From the NCBI GenBank assembly GCA_044464765.1, contig JBIQKZ010000007.1, positions 1 to 64,000 on the forward strand: a stretch of DNA of 64,000 bases, read 5' to 3'. Each line of letters opens with the position of its first letter. Positions within the stretch are counted from its first letter, which is position 1. A program made the position numbers and the translations under genes. Positions 34,431 through 42,127 of the stretch are shown here, in pieces. Source of the DNA: JBIQKZ01 sp044464765. Lineage in GTDB: Bacteria; Pseudomonadota; Gammaproteobacteria; Burkholderiales; Burkholderiaceae_B. Under the pieces are notes generated by a model. That model was not told the origin of the DNA. It saw nothing but the letters and a program-made list of their open reading frames with translations, and did no database searches.

Positions 34431-34458
34431 CTATATAGTTTAAGCTTAAAGTATATGG
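34431..34458. promoter_or_regulatory. candidate MarR operator 1
   Basis: A 28-base imperfect palindrome with 12 of 14 symmetrical positions; its perfect core is TTTAAGCTTAAA (34439-34450), flanked by TATATA-like arms. It lies 53 bases before the start of the catabolic operon, where a repressor would block the promoter. Size and symmetry suit a MarR dimer. Confidence 0.55.
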
Positions 34459-34510
34459 TTGCCGGTTAGGTGACACACTGCGGTTCTTACAGTTAACTGG
34501 GAGAAGGTGT

Positions 34511-36850
34511 ATGAATATAGTTTGCATAGGTGGCGGGCCGGCTGGCCTTTACTTTGGGTTGCTGATGAAGCTCAACAATCCCCAGAACGAAGTCACCGTG
34601 ATCGAGCGCAACCGTCCGTACGATACATTTGGCTGGGGGGTGGTGTTCTCTGATGCGACTGTCGAAAACCTGCGCGAGGCCGATCCCGTATCAGCCGAAC
34701 AAATCAGCGAAGCCTTCAACCACTGGGACGATATCGAAATCAACTACAAGGACCGCAGCATCCGCAGCAGCGGGCACGGGTTCATTGGTATCGGGCGCAA
34801 GCATTTGCTGAACATTCTGCAGGCCCGTTGCGAAGAGATCGGCGTCAAGCTGGTGTTCGAGACCGACGTTGAAGACGACCAGGCCGTCGCCATGAAATAC
34901 AACGCCGATCTGGTCATCGCGTCCGACGGCCTGAACAGCCGTATCCGCACACGTTACGAAGACACCTTCAAACCCGACATCGACACTCGCGAATGCCGCT
35001 TCGTGTGGCTGGGAACCAAAAAGGTCTTCGACGCCTTTACCTTTGCCTTCGTGAACACCGAGCACGGTTGGTTCCAGGCGCACGCCTATCGCTTCGAACC
35101 CGGCCTGTCCACGTTTATCGTGGAAACCCTGGATGAAACCTGGAAAGCTGCCGGGCTTGACACCATGAGCCAGGAAGACGGCATTGCCTATTGCGAAAAA
35201 CTGTTCGCCCCCTGGCTCGATGGCAATCCCTTGATCAGCAACGCCACGCATTTGCGCGGCTCCGCGATCTGGATTCGTTTCCCCCGCGTTATCTGCGACA
35301 CCTGGGTGCACCAGCAAACCTTGCCGGATGGCCGCACGGTGCCTGTTGTGCTGATGGGCGATGCCGCCCACACGGCCCACTTTTCGATTGGGTCCGGAAC
35401 CAAGCTGGCGCTGGAAGACGCGATCGAGCTGGAACGTTCCATCGTCACGCAGGGGTACGATCTGGAAGCCGGCTTGAAGCACTACCAGGATGTGCGCAGC
35501 ATCGAGGTCCTGAAAATCCAGAACGCCGCGCGTAACTCCACGGAATGGTTCGAGAACGTGGCCCGCTACGCCGATTTCGAGCCCGAGCAGTTCAGCTATT
35601 CGCTGCTGACACGATCACAGCGTATCTCGCACGAGAACTTGCGCCTGCGTGATCCCGAGTGGCTGGAAGGCTACGAGCGCTGGCTGGCGACCAAGGCGGG
35701 CCTGCCTGCCACCACGGGGCGTCCAACACCGCCTATGCTGACCCCCTTCAAACTGCGCAGCGTTACCTTGGACAATCGCATTGTGGTGTCGCCCATGGCC
35801 ATGTATTCGTGCGTGGATGGCGTTCCGGGCGACTTCCACCTGGTCCATCTGGGCGCGCGCGCCATGGGGGGGGCGGGCCTGGTCATGGTTGAAATGACCT
35901 GCGTGTCGCCCGAAGCCCGCATCACTCCCGGGTGCCCGGGGCTATGGAATGACGAACAAACGTCGGCGTTCAAACGCATTGTCGACTTCGTGCATCAGAA
36001 CTCCTCGGCCAAGATCGGTGTGCAGCTCGGCCATGCAGGCCGCAAGGCCTCCACTTGCGTTAGCTGGGTGGGCACCGACATGCCGCTGCCCGAAGGCAAC
36101 TGGCCGCTGGTTTCCGCCTCGCCCATTCCTTACATCGAAGGCGTTTCCCAGGTGCCCCAGGAAATGACCCGCCAGCAGATGGACGAGGTTCGTGATGAAT
36201 TCGTTGCGTCCACGCGTCGCGCGATCGAAGCGGGCTTCGACTGGCTGGAACTGCATTGCGCCCATGGCTACCTGTTGTCCAGCTTCATTTCGCCGATCAG
36301 CAACATACGCACGGATGACTATGGCGGCTCCCTTGAAAACCGCTTGCGCTACCCGCTTGAGGTTTTCAAGGCGGTGCGCGAGGTCTGGCCTCAGGACCTG
36401 CCCATGTCGGTGCGTATTTCCGCCCACGACTGGGTCGAGGGCGGTATCGACGCCGATGACGCCGTGGAAATCGCCCGCCATTTCAAGGCGGCGGGCGTCG
36501 ATCTGGTGGATTGTTCTTCAGGGCAGGTCACCAAGGCCGAACAGCCGGTTTATGGGCGTATGTACCAGACACCTTTCGCGGATCGCGTTCGCAACGAGGC
36601 CGGCATTCCAACCATGGCGGTGGGCGCCATCTTCGACGCAGACCACGTCAACAGCATTATTGCGTCGGGGCGCGCCGATCTCTGCGCGCTGGCCCGTCCA
36701 CACCTGGCCGATGCGTCCTGGACCTTGCGCGAGTCGGCTCGTATCGGCTTCACTGACATCGCCTGGCCCAAGCAGTACTTTCCGGCCAAAAAGCAGCTGG
36801 AAACCAACTTTGAACGAGCGGCGGCATATGCGCAGCCGGTGGGCAAATGA
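34511..36850 (+). CDS. fused FAD monooxygenase / OYE-type reductase (2-aminobenzoyl-CoA or salicylyl-CoA type)
   Basis: A 779-residue fusion. Residues 1 to about 390 are an aromatic-ring FAD monooxygenase (GGGPAGLYFGLLMKL, ASDGLNSRIR, LMGDAAHTAHFSIGSGTK). From about residue 405 an old-yellow-enzyme domain follows (TPFKLRSVTLDNRIVVSPMA, QLGHAGRKAS, HCAHGYLLSSFISP). This architecture is that of 2-aminobenzoyl-CoA monooxygenase/reductase of Azoarcus evansii, which hydroxylates and then reduces the ring of anthraniloyl-CoA; databases also use the name bifunctional salicylyl-CoA 5-hydroxylase/oxidoreductase. The Rid protein and beta-oxidation genes around it favour the aminobenzoate route. GGGAGAAGG precedes the ATG. 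First gene of the operon; overlaps the next by 4 bases. Confidence 0.88.
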   Translation: MNIVCIGGGPAGLYFGLLMKLNNPQNEVTVIERNRPYDTFGWGVVFSDATVENLREADPVSAEQISEAFNHWDDIEINYKDRSIRSSGHGFIGIGRKHLLNILQARCEEIGVKLVFETDVEDDQAVAMKYNADLVIASDGLNSRIRTRYEDTFKPDIDTRECRFVWLGTKKVFDAFTFAFVNTEHGWFQAHAYRFEPGLSTFIVETLDETWKAAGLDTMSQEDGIAYCEKLFAPWLDGNPLISNATHLRGSAIWIRFPRVICDTWVHQQTLPDGRTVPVVLMGDAAHTAHFSIGSGTKLALEDAIELERSIVTQGYDLEAGLKHYQDVRSIEVLKIQNAARNSTEWFENVARYADFEPEQFSYSLLTRSQRISHENLRLRDPEWLEGYERWLATKAGLPATTGRPTPPMLTPFKLRSVTLDNRIVVSPMAMYSCVDGVPGDFHLVHLGARAMGGAGLVMVEMTCVSPEARITPGCPGLWNDEQTSAFKRIVDFVHQNSSAKIGVQLGHAGRKASTCVSWVGTDMPLPEGNWPLVSASPIPYIEGVSQVPQEMTRQQMDEVRDEFVASTRRAIEAGFDWLELHCAHGYLLSSFISPISNIRTDDYGGSLENRLRYPLEVFKAVREVWPQDLPMSVRISAHDWVEGGIDADDAVEIARHFKAAGVDLVDCSSGQVTKAEQPVYGRMYQTPFADRVRNEAGIPTMAVGAIFDADHVNSIIASGRADLCALARPHLADASWTLRESARIGFTDIAWPKQYFPAKKQLETNFERAAAYAQPVGK

Positions 36851-37635
36851 CCAGCGCAGGGCAAACCAGGCCGCGTCATGCATTGGTCACCGGCGCCTCG
36901 CGCGGGATAGGTTATGCGGTCGTTCGCGATCTATTGCGCCAGGGGATGCGCGTTACCCTCATGGGGCGCGGCCAGGCGGGCCTGCAGAAGGCGTGCGAAC
37001 AGCTGGCCGCCGAAGGCGAAACCCACTTCGTGGTGGGAGACATCACCAAGCGCGCCGATGTTCAGGCCGCCTTCGCAAGCGCCCGCCAGCGGTTTGGCGT
37101 GATCGATGTCTTGGTCAACAACGCGGGCCAGGCGGTCAGCGAGCGCTTCGACCGGCTGGATGAAGCGGCCTGGCAAAGCATGATAGACATCAACCTGACA
37201 GGCACATTCCACTGCATTTCCGAAGCCCTGCCGGGCATGCTCGAACAACAATGGGGTCGGGTGGTCAATGTGGTCAGCACTGCAGGCCTGACGGGCTATG
37301 CTTATGTATCGGCCTATTGCGCCGCCAAACACGGCGTCATCGGTCTAACCCGCTCATTGGCGCTGGAAACAGCCAAGAAAGGCATCACGGTCAACGCCGT
37401 GTGTCCCGGCTATACAGAAACTGATCTGGTCCAGGACGCGATCGACAACATCATGCAGAAAACCGGCATGACCCAAGAACAAGCCAAGGCCAAGTTGGCC
37501 GAAGGCAATCCGCAGGGCCGCCTGGTGCAGCCAGAACAGGTGGCCAGTGCCGTGACGTGGCTATGTCAGCCAGACGCGGCGGCCGTCAATGGTCAATCGA
37601 TTCCCGTCGACGGGGGCGAGGTAATGGCAGGCTAA
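36847..37635 (+). CDS. short-chain dehydrogenase/reductase
   Basis: Classical NAD(P)-dependent SDR of 262 residues: cofactor loop TGASRGIG (about 16-23), NNAG, the catalytic Ser in VVSTAGLTG and Tyr/Lys in YVSAYCAAKHG, C-terminal PVDGG. In this operon it probably oxidises or reduces a hydroxyacyl-CoA or ring alcohol intermediate, like 3-hydroxyacyl-CoA dehydrogenase. It overlaps the monooxygenase gene (ATGA), so translation is coupled. Exact substrate unknown. Confidence 0.88.
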   Translation: MTSAGQTRPRHALVTGASRGIGYAVVRDLLRQGMRVTLMGRGQAGLQKACEQLAAEGETHFVVGDITKRADVQAAFASARQRFGVIDVLVNNAGQAVSERFDRLDEAAWQSMIDINLTGTFHCISEALPGMLEQQWGRVVNVVSTAGLTGYAYVSAYCAAKHGVIGLTRSLALETAKKGITVNAVCPGYTETDLVQDAIDNIMQKTGMTQEQAKAKLAEGNPQGRLVQPEQVASAVTWLCQPDAAAVNGQSIPVDGGEVMAG

Positions 37636-37665
37636 GGCCGCCATCCATCACGTTAGGAGCAATTC

Positions 37666-38517
37666 ATGGATAACGTAGTACACACGATGAAACATCACAC
37701 GCGCCCGATGGCCGACTATCAGGCACGCAACTTTCTCTGGAGCGTCTCGGACGACGGCAAGGTGGCGACCATCACCCTTAACCGCCCCGAGCGCAAGAAC
37801 CCTCTGACGTTCGAGTCGTATGCTGAATTGCGCGATCTGTTTCGTAGTCTGAACTATGCCACCGACATCAAAGTCGTGGTCATCACCGGCGCGGGCGGAA
37901 ACTTTTGCTCGGGCGGCGATGTACACGAGATTATCGGTCCCCTCACTGAAATGACCATGCCGGAGCTTCTGCAGTTCACGCGGATGACGGGCGACCTGGT
38001 CAAGGCCATGCGCAACTGCCCACAGCCGATTATTGCGGCGGTCGACGGCGTGTGCGCGGGGGCAGGGGCCATTATTGCCATGGCGTCCGATATGCGACTG
38101 GGCACCGACAATACCCGAACCGCCTTCCTGTTTACCCGGGTGGGCCTGGCGGGATCCGACATGGGCGCGTGCGCCATCCTGCCGCGCATTATCGGCCAGG
38201 GCCGCGCCTCCGAACTGTTCTACACAGGTCGTTCGATGGGCGCAGAAGAAGGCTTGAACTGGGGCTTCTTCAATGCCTTGCATGCATCCGACGCCTTGCT
38301 GGATGCTGCTGCCAAACTGGCCGGCCAAGTGGCTGCGGGCCCGAACTTCGCGCATGCCGTCACCAAGAAAATGATGCACCAGGAATGGAACATGGGCGTT
38401 GATGAAGCCATCGAAGCCGAAGCGCAGGCTCAAGCCATTTGCATGCAGACCAAAGATTTCAAGCGCGCCTACGACGCATTCGTGGCGAAACAGAAACCCG
38501 TTTTCGAAGGCGACTAA
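37666..38517 (+). CDS. crotonase-fold enoyl-CoA hydratase/ring hydrolase
   Basis: Crotonase-superfamily protein of 283 residues with the oxyanion-hole segments GGNFCSGGDVHEI (about 78-90) and AVDGVCAGAGAII (about 125-137). Both catalytic glutamates of standard enoyl-CoA hydratases seem replaced: Ile136 at the first position and Arg158 at the second. Asp165 in LAGSDMGAC lies about where MenB and BadI carry a catalytic aspartate. That makes a C-C-bond hydrolase opening a beta-keto cyclohexane-carbonyl-CoA as likely as a hydratase. TAGGAGC precedes the ATG; the next gene starts directly after the stop. Confidence 0.82.
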   Translation: MDNVVHTMKHHTRPMADYQARNFLWSVSDDGKVATITLNRPERKNPLTFESYAELRDLFRSLNYATDIKVVVITGAGGNFCSGGDVHEIIGPLTEMTMPELLQFTRMTGDLVKAMRNCPQPIIAAVDGVCAGAGAIIAMASDMRLGTDNTRTAFLFTRVGLAGSDMGACAILPRIIGQGRASELFYTGRSMGAEEGLNWGFFNALHASDALLDAAAKLAGQVAAGPNFAHAVTKKMMHQEWNMGVDEAIEAEAQAQAICMQTKDFKRAYDAFVAKQKPVFEGD

Positions 38518-39690
38518 ATGAGCGAGCAAAACTGGTTGGACTGGCCTTTTTTTGACGAACGCCATCCGCAATTTGCGCGAGAGCTTGACGATTGGTGCCA
38601 GGCGACACTACCTGGCCTGGATCACAGCGACACCGATGCCGCATGCCGGAAACTGGTGCGTGCGTTGGGCGATGCAGGCTGGTTGCGCATCGCCGTGCCT
38701 CAAGGGCCGGACGGCAGTTGGGGTGGGCGCTGGCCGCAGATCGATTCGCGGGCCGTATGTATTATGCGTGAAACCCTGGCCCGTCACGAAGGGTTGGCTG
38801 ATTTCGCGTTCGCCATGCAAGGCCTGGGTAGCGGAGCCATCTCTATCGCCGGCAGCGATGCCTTGCGTCAGGCCTATTTGCCCGCAGTGGCCAAAGGCGA
38901 CGCCATCGCCGCTTTTGCGCTCTCCGAGCCCGATGCCGGGTCCGATGTCGCCGCCATGGCGTGCGAAGCCAGGCTCGATGGCGACAGCTATGTTCTCAAT
39001 GGCCAGAAAACCTGGATCTCGAACGGCGGCATTGCCGACTTCTATTGTGTCTTCGCCCGCACCGGCGAAGCGCCGGGCGCACGCGGCATCAGCGCTTTCG
39101 TGGTCGATGCCGACACACCGGGCCTTTTGATCACCGAGCGTATCGATGTCATTGCACCGCATCCCCTGGCCACACTGACCTTCCAGGATTGCCGCGTGCC
39201 GGTTTCAAAACGGCTGGGTGACGCAGGGCAGGGCTTCAAGATCGCGATGATGACGCTGGACATCTTCAGGGCCTCGGTCGCGGCGGCGGCCTTGGGCTTC
39301 GCCCGTCGAGCCTTGCACGAAGGGCTATCGCGCGCCACGTCGCGCCGCATGTTTGGCGGCACCTTGGCCGACCTTCAGTTGACTCAGGCGGCGCTGGGCG
39401 ACATGGCGACCGAAATCGATGCGGCCGCTCTGCTTACCTACCGTGCGGCCTGGCTGCGCGACGTAAAAGGCGTGCGCACCACGAAGGAAGCGGCCATGGC
39501 CAAGATGGCGGCCACCGAATCCGCCCAGTGGATCATCGACCGCGCATTGCAAATGTTCGGCGGCGCGGGCGTGGTGTCGGGTGAAACGGTCGAGAAGCTG
39601 TATCGCGAAATCCGCGCCTTGCGTATTTACGAAGGAGCCACCGAAGTGCAGAAACTGGTTATCGCCCGCGAGCTGCTTAAGGACGGCTAG
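38518..39690 (+). CDS. acyl-CoA dehydrogenase
   Basis: FAD-dependent acyl-CoA dehydrogenase, 390 residues. Signatures are FALSEPDAGSDVAAM, WISNGGIADFYCVFART and the C-terminal catalytic glutamate in RIYEGATEVQK, with QMFGGAGVVSGETVEKLYRE before it. In this operon it would introduce a double bond in a ring or ring-opened CoA thioester. The ATG immediately follows the stop of the crotonase gene. Confidence 0.92.
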   Translation: MSEQNWLDWPFFDERHPQFARELDDWCQATLPGLDHSDTDAACRKLVRALGDAGWLRIAVPQGPDGSWGGRWPQIDSRAVCIMRETLARHEGLADFAFAMQGLGSGAISIAGSDALRQAYLPAVAKGDAIAAFALSEPDAGSDVAAMACEARLDGDSYVLNGQKTWISNGGIADFYCVFARTGEAPGARGISAFVVDADTPGLLITERIDVIAPHPLATLTFQDCRVPVSKRLGDAGQGFKIAMMTLDIFRASVAAAALGFARRALHEGLSRATSRRMFGGTLADLQLTQAALGDMATEIDAAALLTYRAAWLRDVKGVRTTKEAAMAKMAATESAQWIIDRALQMFGGAGVVSGETVEKLYREIRALRIYEGATEVQKLVIARELLKDG

Positions 39691-39763
39691 GTTCACACTT
39701 CAAGATGGCGAGTATCTGATTGTTGTAAGAAAGAAAAGCCAAAGCGAAGAGAGGAACAGAAAC

Positions 39764-41416
39764 ATGGAACAGTCCGGTCATATAGATACCTTTGCCCGTG
39801 ATCATCTGCCGCCACTGGCAGAATGGCCCGAGTTACTGCTGGAAGGCAATCCCGACGTTGATTATCCGGCACGCCTTAATTGCGCGGTCGAATTGGTGGA
39901 TGCGCATGTGGCGCGCGGCGACGGCGATCGCATTGCGCTGCGCTGGACCGACGACGCCGGATCCAAGCAGGTCATGACCTACCGCGAGCTGATGGTCCTG
40001 ACCAATCAGATCGCCCGCACCTTGGTCGAAGACATGGGCCTGACCCCGGGTAATCGGGTACTGCTGCGCGGCCCCAACAGCGTCATGATGGCCGCCTCGT
40101 GGTTGGGCGCCATCAAGGCAGGCATGGTCACCGTACCCACGATGCCCTTGCTGCGCGCCAAAGAGCTGAAACCCGTCATCGAGAAAGCGAAGATACAGGC
40201 GGTTCTGTGCGACAAGCGGCTGGCCCAGGAAATCGAGTTTTGCCTTCAGAAAGATCACCCATCCTACTGCCCTGAAATCCAGCACGTCATGTATTTTCAT
40301 GACGAGGGCCCAGATTCCCTGGATACGATCGCCAAAGGCAAACCCACCAAGTTTTCCGCGTGCGATACGGCGGTCGACGACGTCTGCCTTGTGGCGTTCA
40401 CCAGCGGGACTACCGGGAAACCCAAAGGCTGCATGCACTTCCACAGCGACGTACTGGCCATGTGCGATACATTCTCTCGCCATGTGCTGCGCACCTCGCC
40501 CGACGAGATCGTGTGCGGCACACCGCCCCTGGCATTTACGTTTGGCCTGGGCGGCCTGCTATGCTTCCCGCTTCGGGCGGGCGGGTCGGTCGTGCTGGTG
40601 GAAAGGCTGACGCCCGATAGCCTGCTCTCCATCATCGACGAGTTCGGCGTCACCATGATCTTCACTGCGCCCACCTTCTACCGCCAGATGGCCGGCCTGG
40701 TCGGCCAGCACGACCTGTCCTCATTGAAGAAAACCGTCAGCGCCGGCGAAGCTCTGCCCGACGCCACCCGCCAACTATGGAAGAAAGCCACGGGTATTGA
40801 AATGATCGACGGCATCGGCGGCACCGAGATGATTCACGTCTACGTGGCCAGCGCCCCCGAAAACGTGCGGCGCGGCGCCATAGGCACCGTCGTGCCCGGC
40901 TACATCGCGCAGGTGGTCGACGACGACTTCAAGCCCGTCGCCCATGGCGAGGTCGGCCGCCTGGCCGTCAAAGGGCCCACGGGCTGCCGTTATCTCGACG
41001 ACGAGCGCCAGCGCGCGTTCGTCCAACAGGGATGGAATCTGCCTGGCGACACCTTTGCAATGGACGAAGACGGGTATTTCTACTACCAGGCGCGCAACGA
41101 CGACATGATTATTTCAGCCGGCTACAACATCGCCGGACCCGAGGTCGAAGGCACGCTGCTGCTACACGAAGCCGTGGCCGAATGCGGAGTGGTCGGCGTT
41201 CCCGACGAACAGCGCGGCAACATTGTCAAAGCCTACATCGTGCTCAAACCCGGCTACACCGGCGACGCCGGCTTGGTCAAACAACTGCAAGACCACGTCA
41301 AAGCCGAAGCAGCCCCCTACAAATACCCCCGCGCCATCGAGTTCGTAAGCGCCCTTCCGCGTACAGAAACCGGCAAACTCCAGCGCTTCGTCCTGCGCCA
41401 GCAAAGCAAGGCATAG
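39764..41416 (+). CDS. aryl-CoA ligase (2-aminobenzoate/benzoate-CoA ligase type)
   Basis: AMP-forming acyl/aryl-CoA synthetase, 550 residues. P-loop-like FTSGTTGKPKGCMHFH, the A5 region IGGTEMIH, A7/A8 with YYQARNDDMIISAGYNIAG and the catalytic Lys in TETGKLQR are all present. Overall it resembles benzoate- and 2-aminobenzoate-CoA ligases, and is the expected entry enzyme of the operon. The frame is open from inside the previous gene (39581), but ATG 39764 after GAGAGGAAC is the proper start. A 73-base gap separates it from the acyl-CoA dehydrogenase gene. Confidence 0.88.
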   Translation: MEQSGHIDTFARDHLPPLAEWPELLLEGNPDVDYPARLNCAVELVDAHVARGDGDRIALRWTDDAGSKQVMTYRELMVLTNQIARTLVEDMGLTPGNRVLLRGPNSVMMAASWLGAIKAGMVTVPTMPLLRAKELKPVIEKAKIQAVLCDKRLAQEIEFCLQKDHPSYCPEIQHVMYFHDEGPDSLDTIAKGKPTKFSACDTAVDDVCLVAFTSGTTGKPKGCMHFHSDVLAMCDTFSRHVLRTSPDEIVCGTPPLAFTFGLGGLLCFPLRAGGSVVLVERLTPDSLLSIIDEFGVTMIFTAPTFYRQMAGLVGQHDLSSLKKTVSAGEALPDATRQLWKKATGIEMIDGIGGTEMIHVYVASAPENVRRGAIGTVVPGYIAQVVDDDFKPVAHGEVGRLAVKGPTGCRYLDDERQRAFVQQGWNLPGDTFAMDEDGYFYYQARNDDMIISAGYNIAGPEVEGTLLLHEAVAECGVVGVPDEQRGNIVKAYIVLKPGYTGDAGLVKQLQDHVKAEAAPYKYPRAIEFVSALPRTETGKLQRFVLRQQSKA

Positions 41417-41489
41417 CGTGGGGGCCTTTTAACCATTTTTCTTGGATGAACCCAAAAGGGGAGTCGTCATTTTTTTGTGAGAGGCATCA

Positions 41490-41903
41490 ATGAACAAGAT
41501 TTTGCAACCCGCCGACTGGCTTGAGCCGCGCGGCTACTCCAACGGCATCATGTCGGAAATGGTCGTCGGCAGCCGTATCATCTTTGTTGGCGGACAAGTT
41601 GCCTGGAATGCCCAGCAACAATTCGAAACCGACGATCTGGCCGAGCAAGTAGGCCAAACCCTGCGCAACATCGTCGCCATCCTTAAAGAGGGCGGCGCGG
41701 GCCCCGAACATATCACCCGCATGACCTGGTACGTCGTCAACAAGAAAGATTACGTTGCCTCGCTGCGCGAAATCGGCAAGCACTACCGGGAAATCATCGG
41801 CCGCAACTTCCCCGCCATGACAGCGGTCGAAGTCGCCGACCTGGTCGAAGACCGCGCCAAAGTGGAAATCGAAGTCACCGCCGTCGTGCCTCCAGCGGCC
41901 TGA
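41490..41903 (+). CDS. RidA-family protein lacking the substrate arginine
   Basis: YjgF/Rid-family trimeric fold, 137 residues, with GGQVAWNAQQQFE, TRMTWYVVNKKDY and the C-terminal VEIEVTAVV. Canonical RidA hydrolyses enamine/imine intermediates and grips their carboxylate with an arginine in a P-x-R-[ST] motif. Here that position is Met110 (FPAMTAVEV), as in Rid subgroups outside RidA proper. In an aminobenzoyl-CoA operon the enamine substrate would be a CoA thioester without a free carboxylate, so loss of the arginine makes sense. Last gene of the operon; start follows GTGAGAGGC. Confidence 0.85.
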   Translation: MNKILQPADWLEPRGYSNGIMSEMVVGSRIIFVGGQVAWNAQQQFETDDLAEQVGQTLRNIVAILKEGGAGPEHITRMTWYVVNKKDYVASLREIGKHYREIIGRNFPAMTAVEVADLVEDRAKVEIEVTAVVPPAA

Positions 41904-42127
41904 TATCCCGATCCCTTCGACCAGGACTCGGGTGCGTCCCAGTTTGGCGTGCCCGACCCGTTTGAAGGTGCTCCTCAAACCGCTGCTTGGCTTCGCGAGC
42001 TTTTTCTATAGCGGCCCCGTACAGCAAACAACGCAGCAAGGGCATGCGATCGGAGCCCCGGGATTTACCCGACCCCGCGTCGTCTAAAGAACCCCGCCCA
42101 GGCCTGCACTCCCGTAGCCTACGCAGG
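41904..42127. other. 224-base gap between ridA-like gene and hemL, no gene identified
   Basis: Convergent gap. A frame on the minus strand stays open with a protein-like stretch (KAREAKQRFEEHLQTG) but starts and ends inside neighbouring genes and has no recognised homology. GTAGCCT/AGGCTAC (42114-42131) forms a hairpin spanning the hemL stop codon. No T run follows, so a transcript end here is only possible. Confidence 0.4.

Noticed and set aside
34511..36850. Calling the first operon gene a gentisate-route salicylyl-CoA 5-hydroxylase
   Set aside because: The fused reductase domain, the Rid protein and the beta-oxidation genes fit aminobenzoyl-CoA better, and no thioesterase gene is present. 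It is kept as an alternative because the family names overlap.
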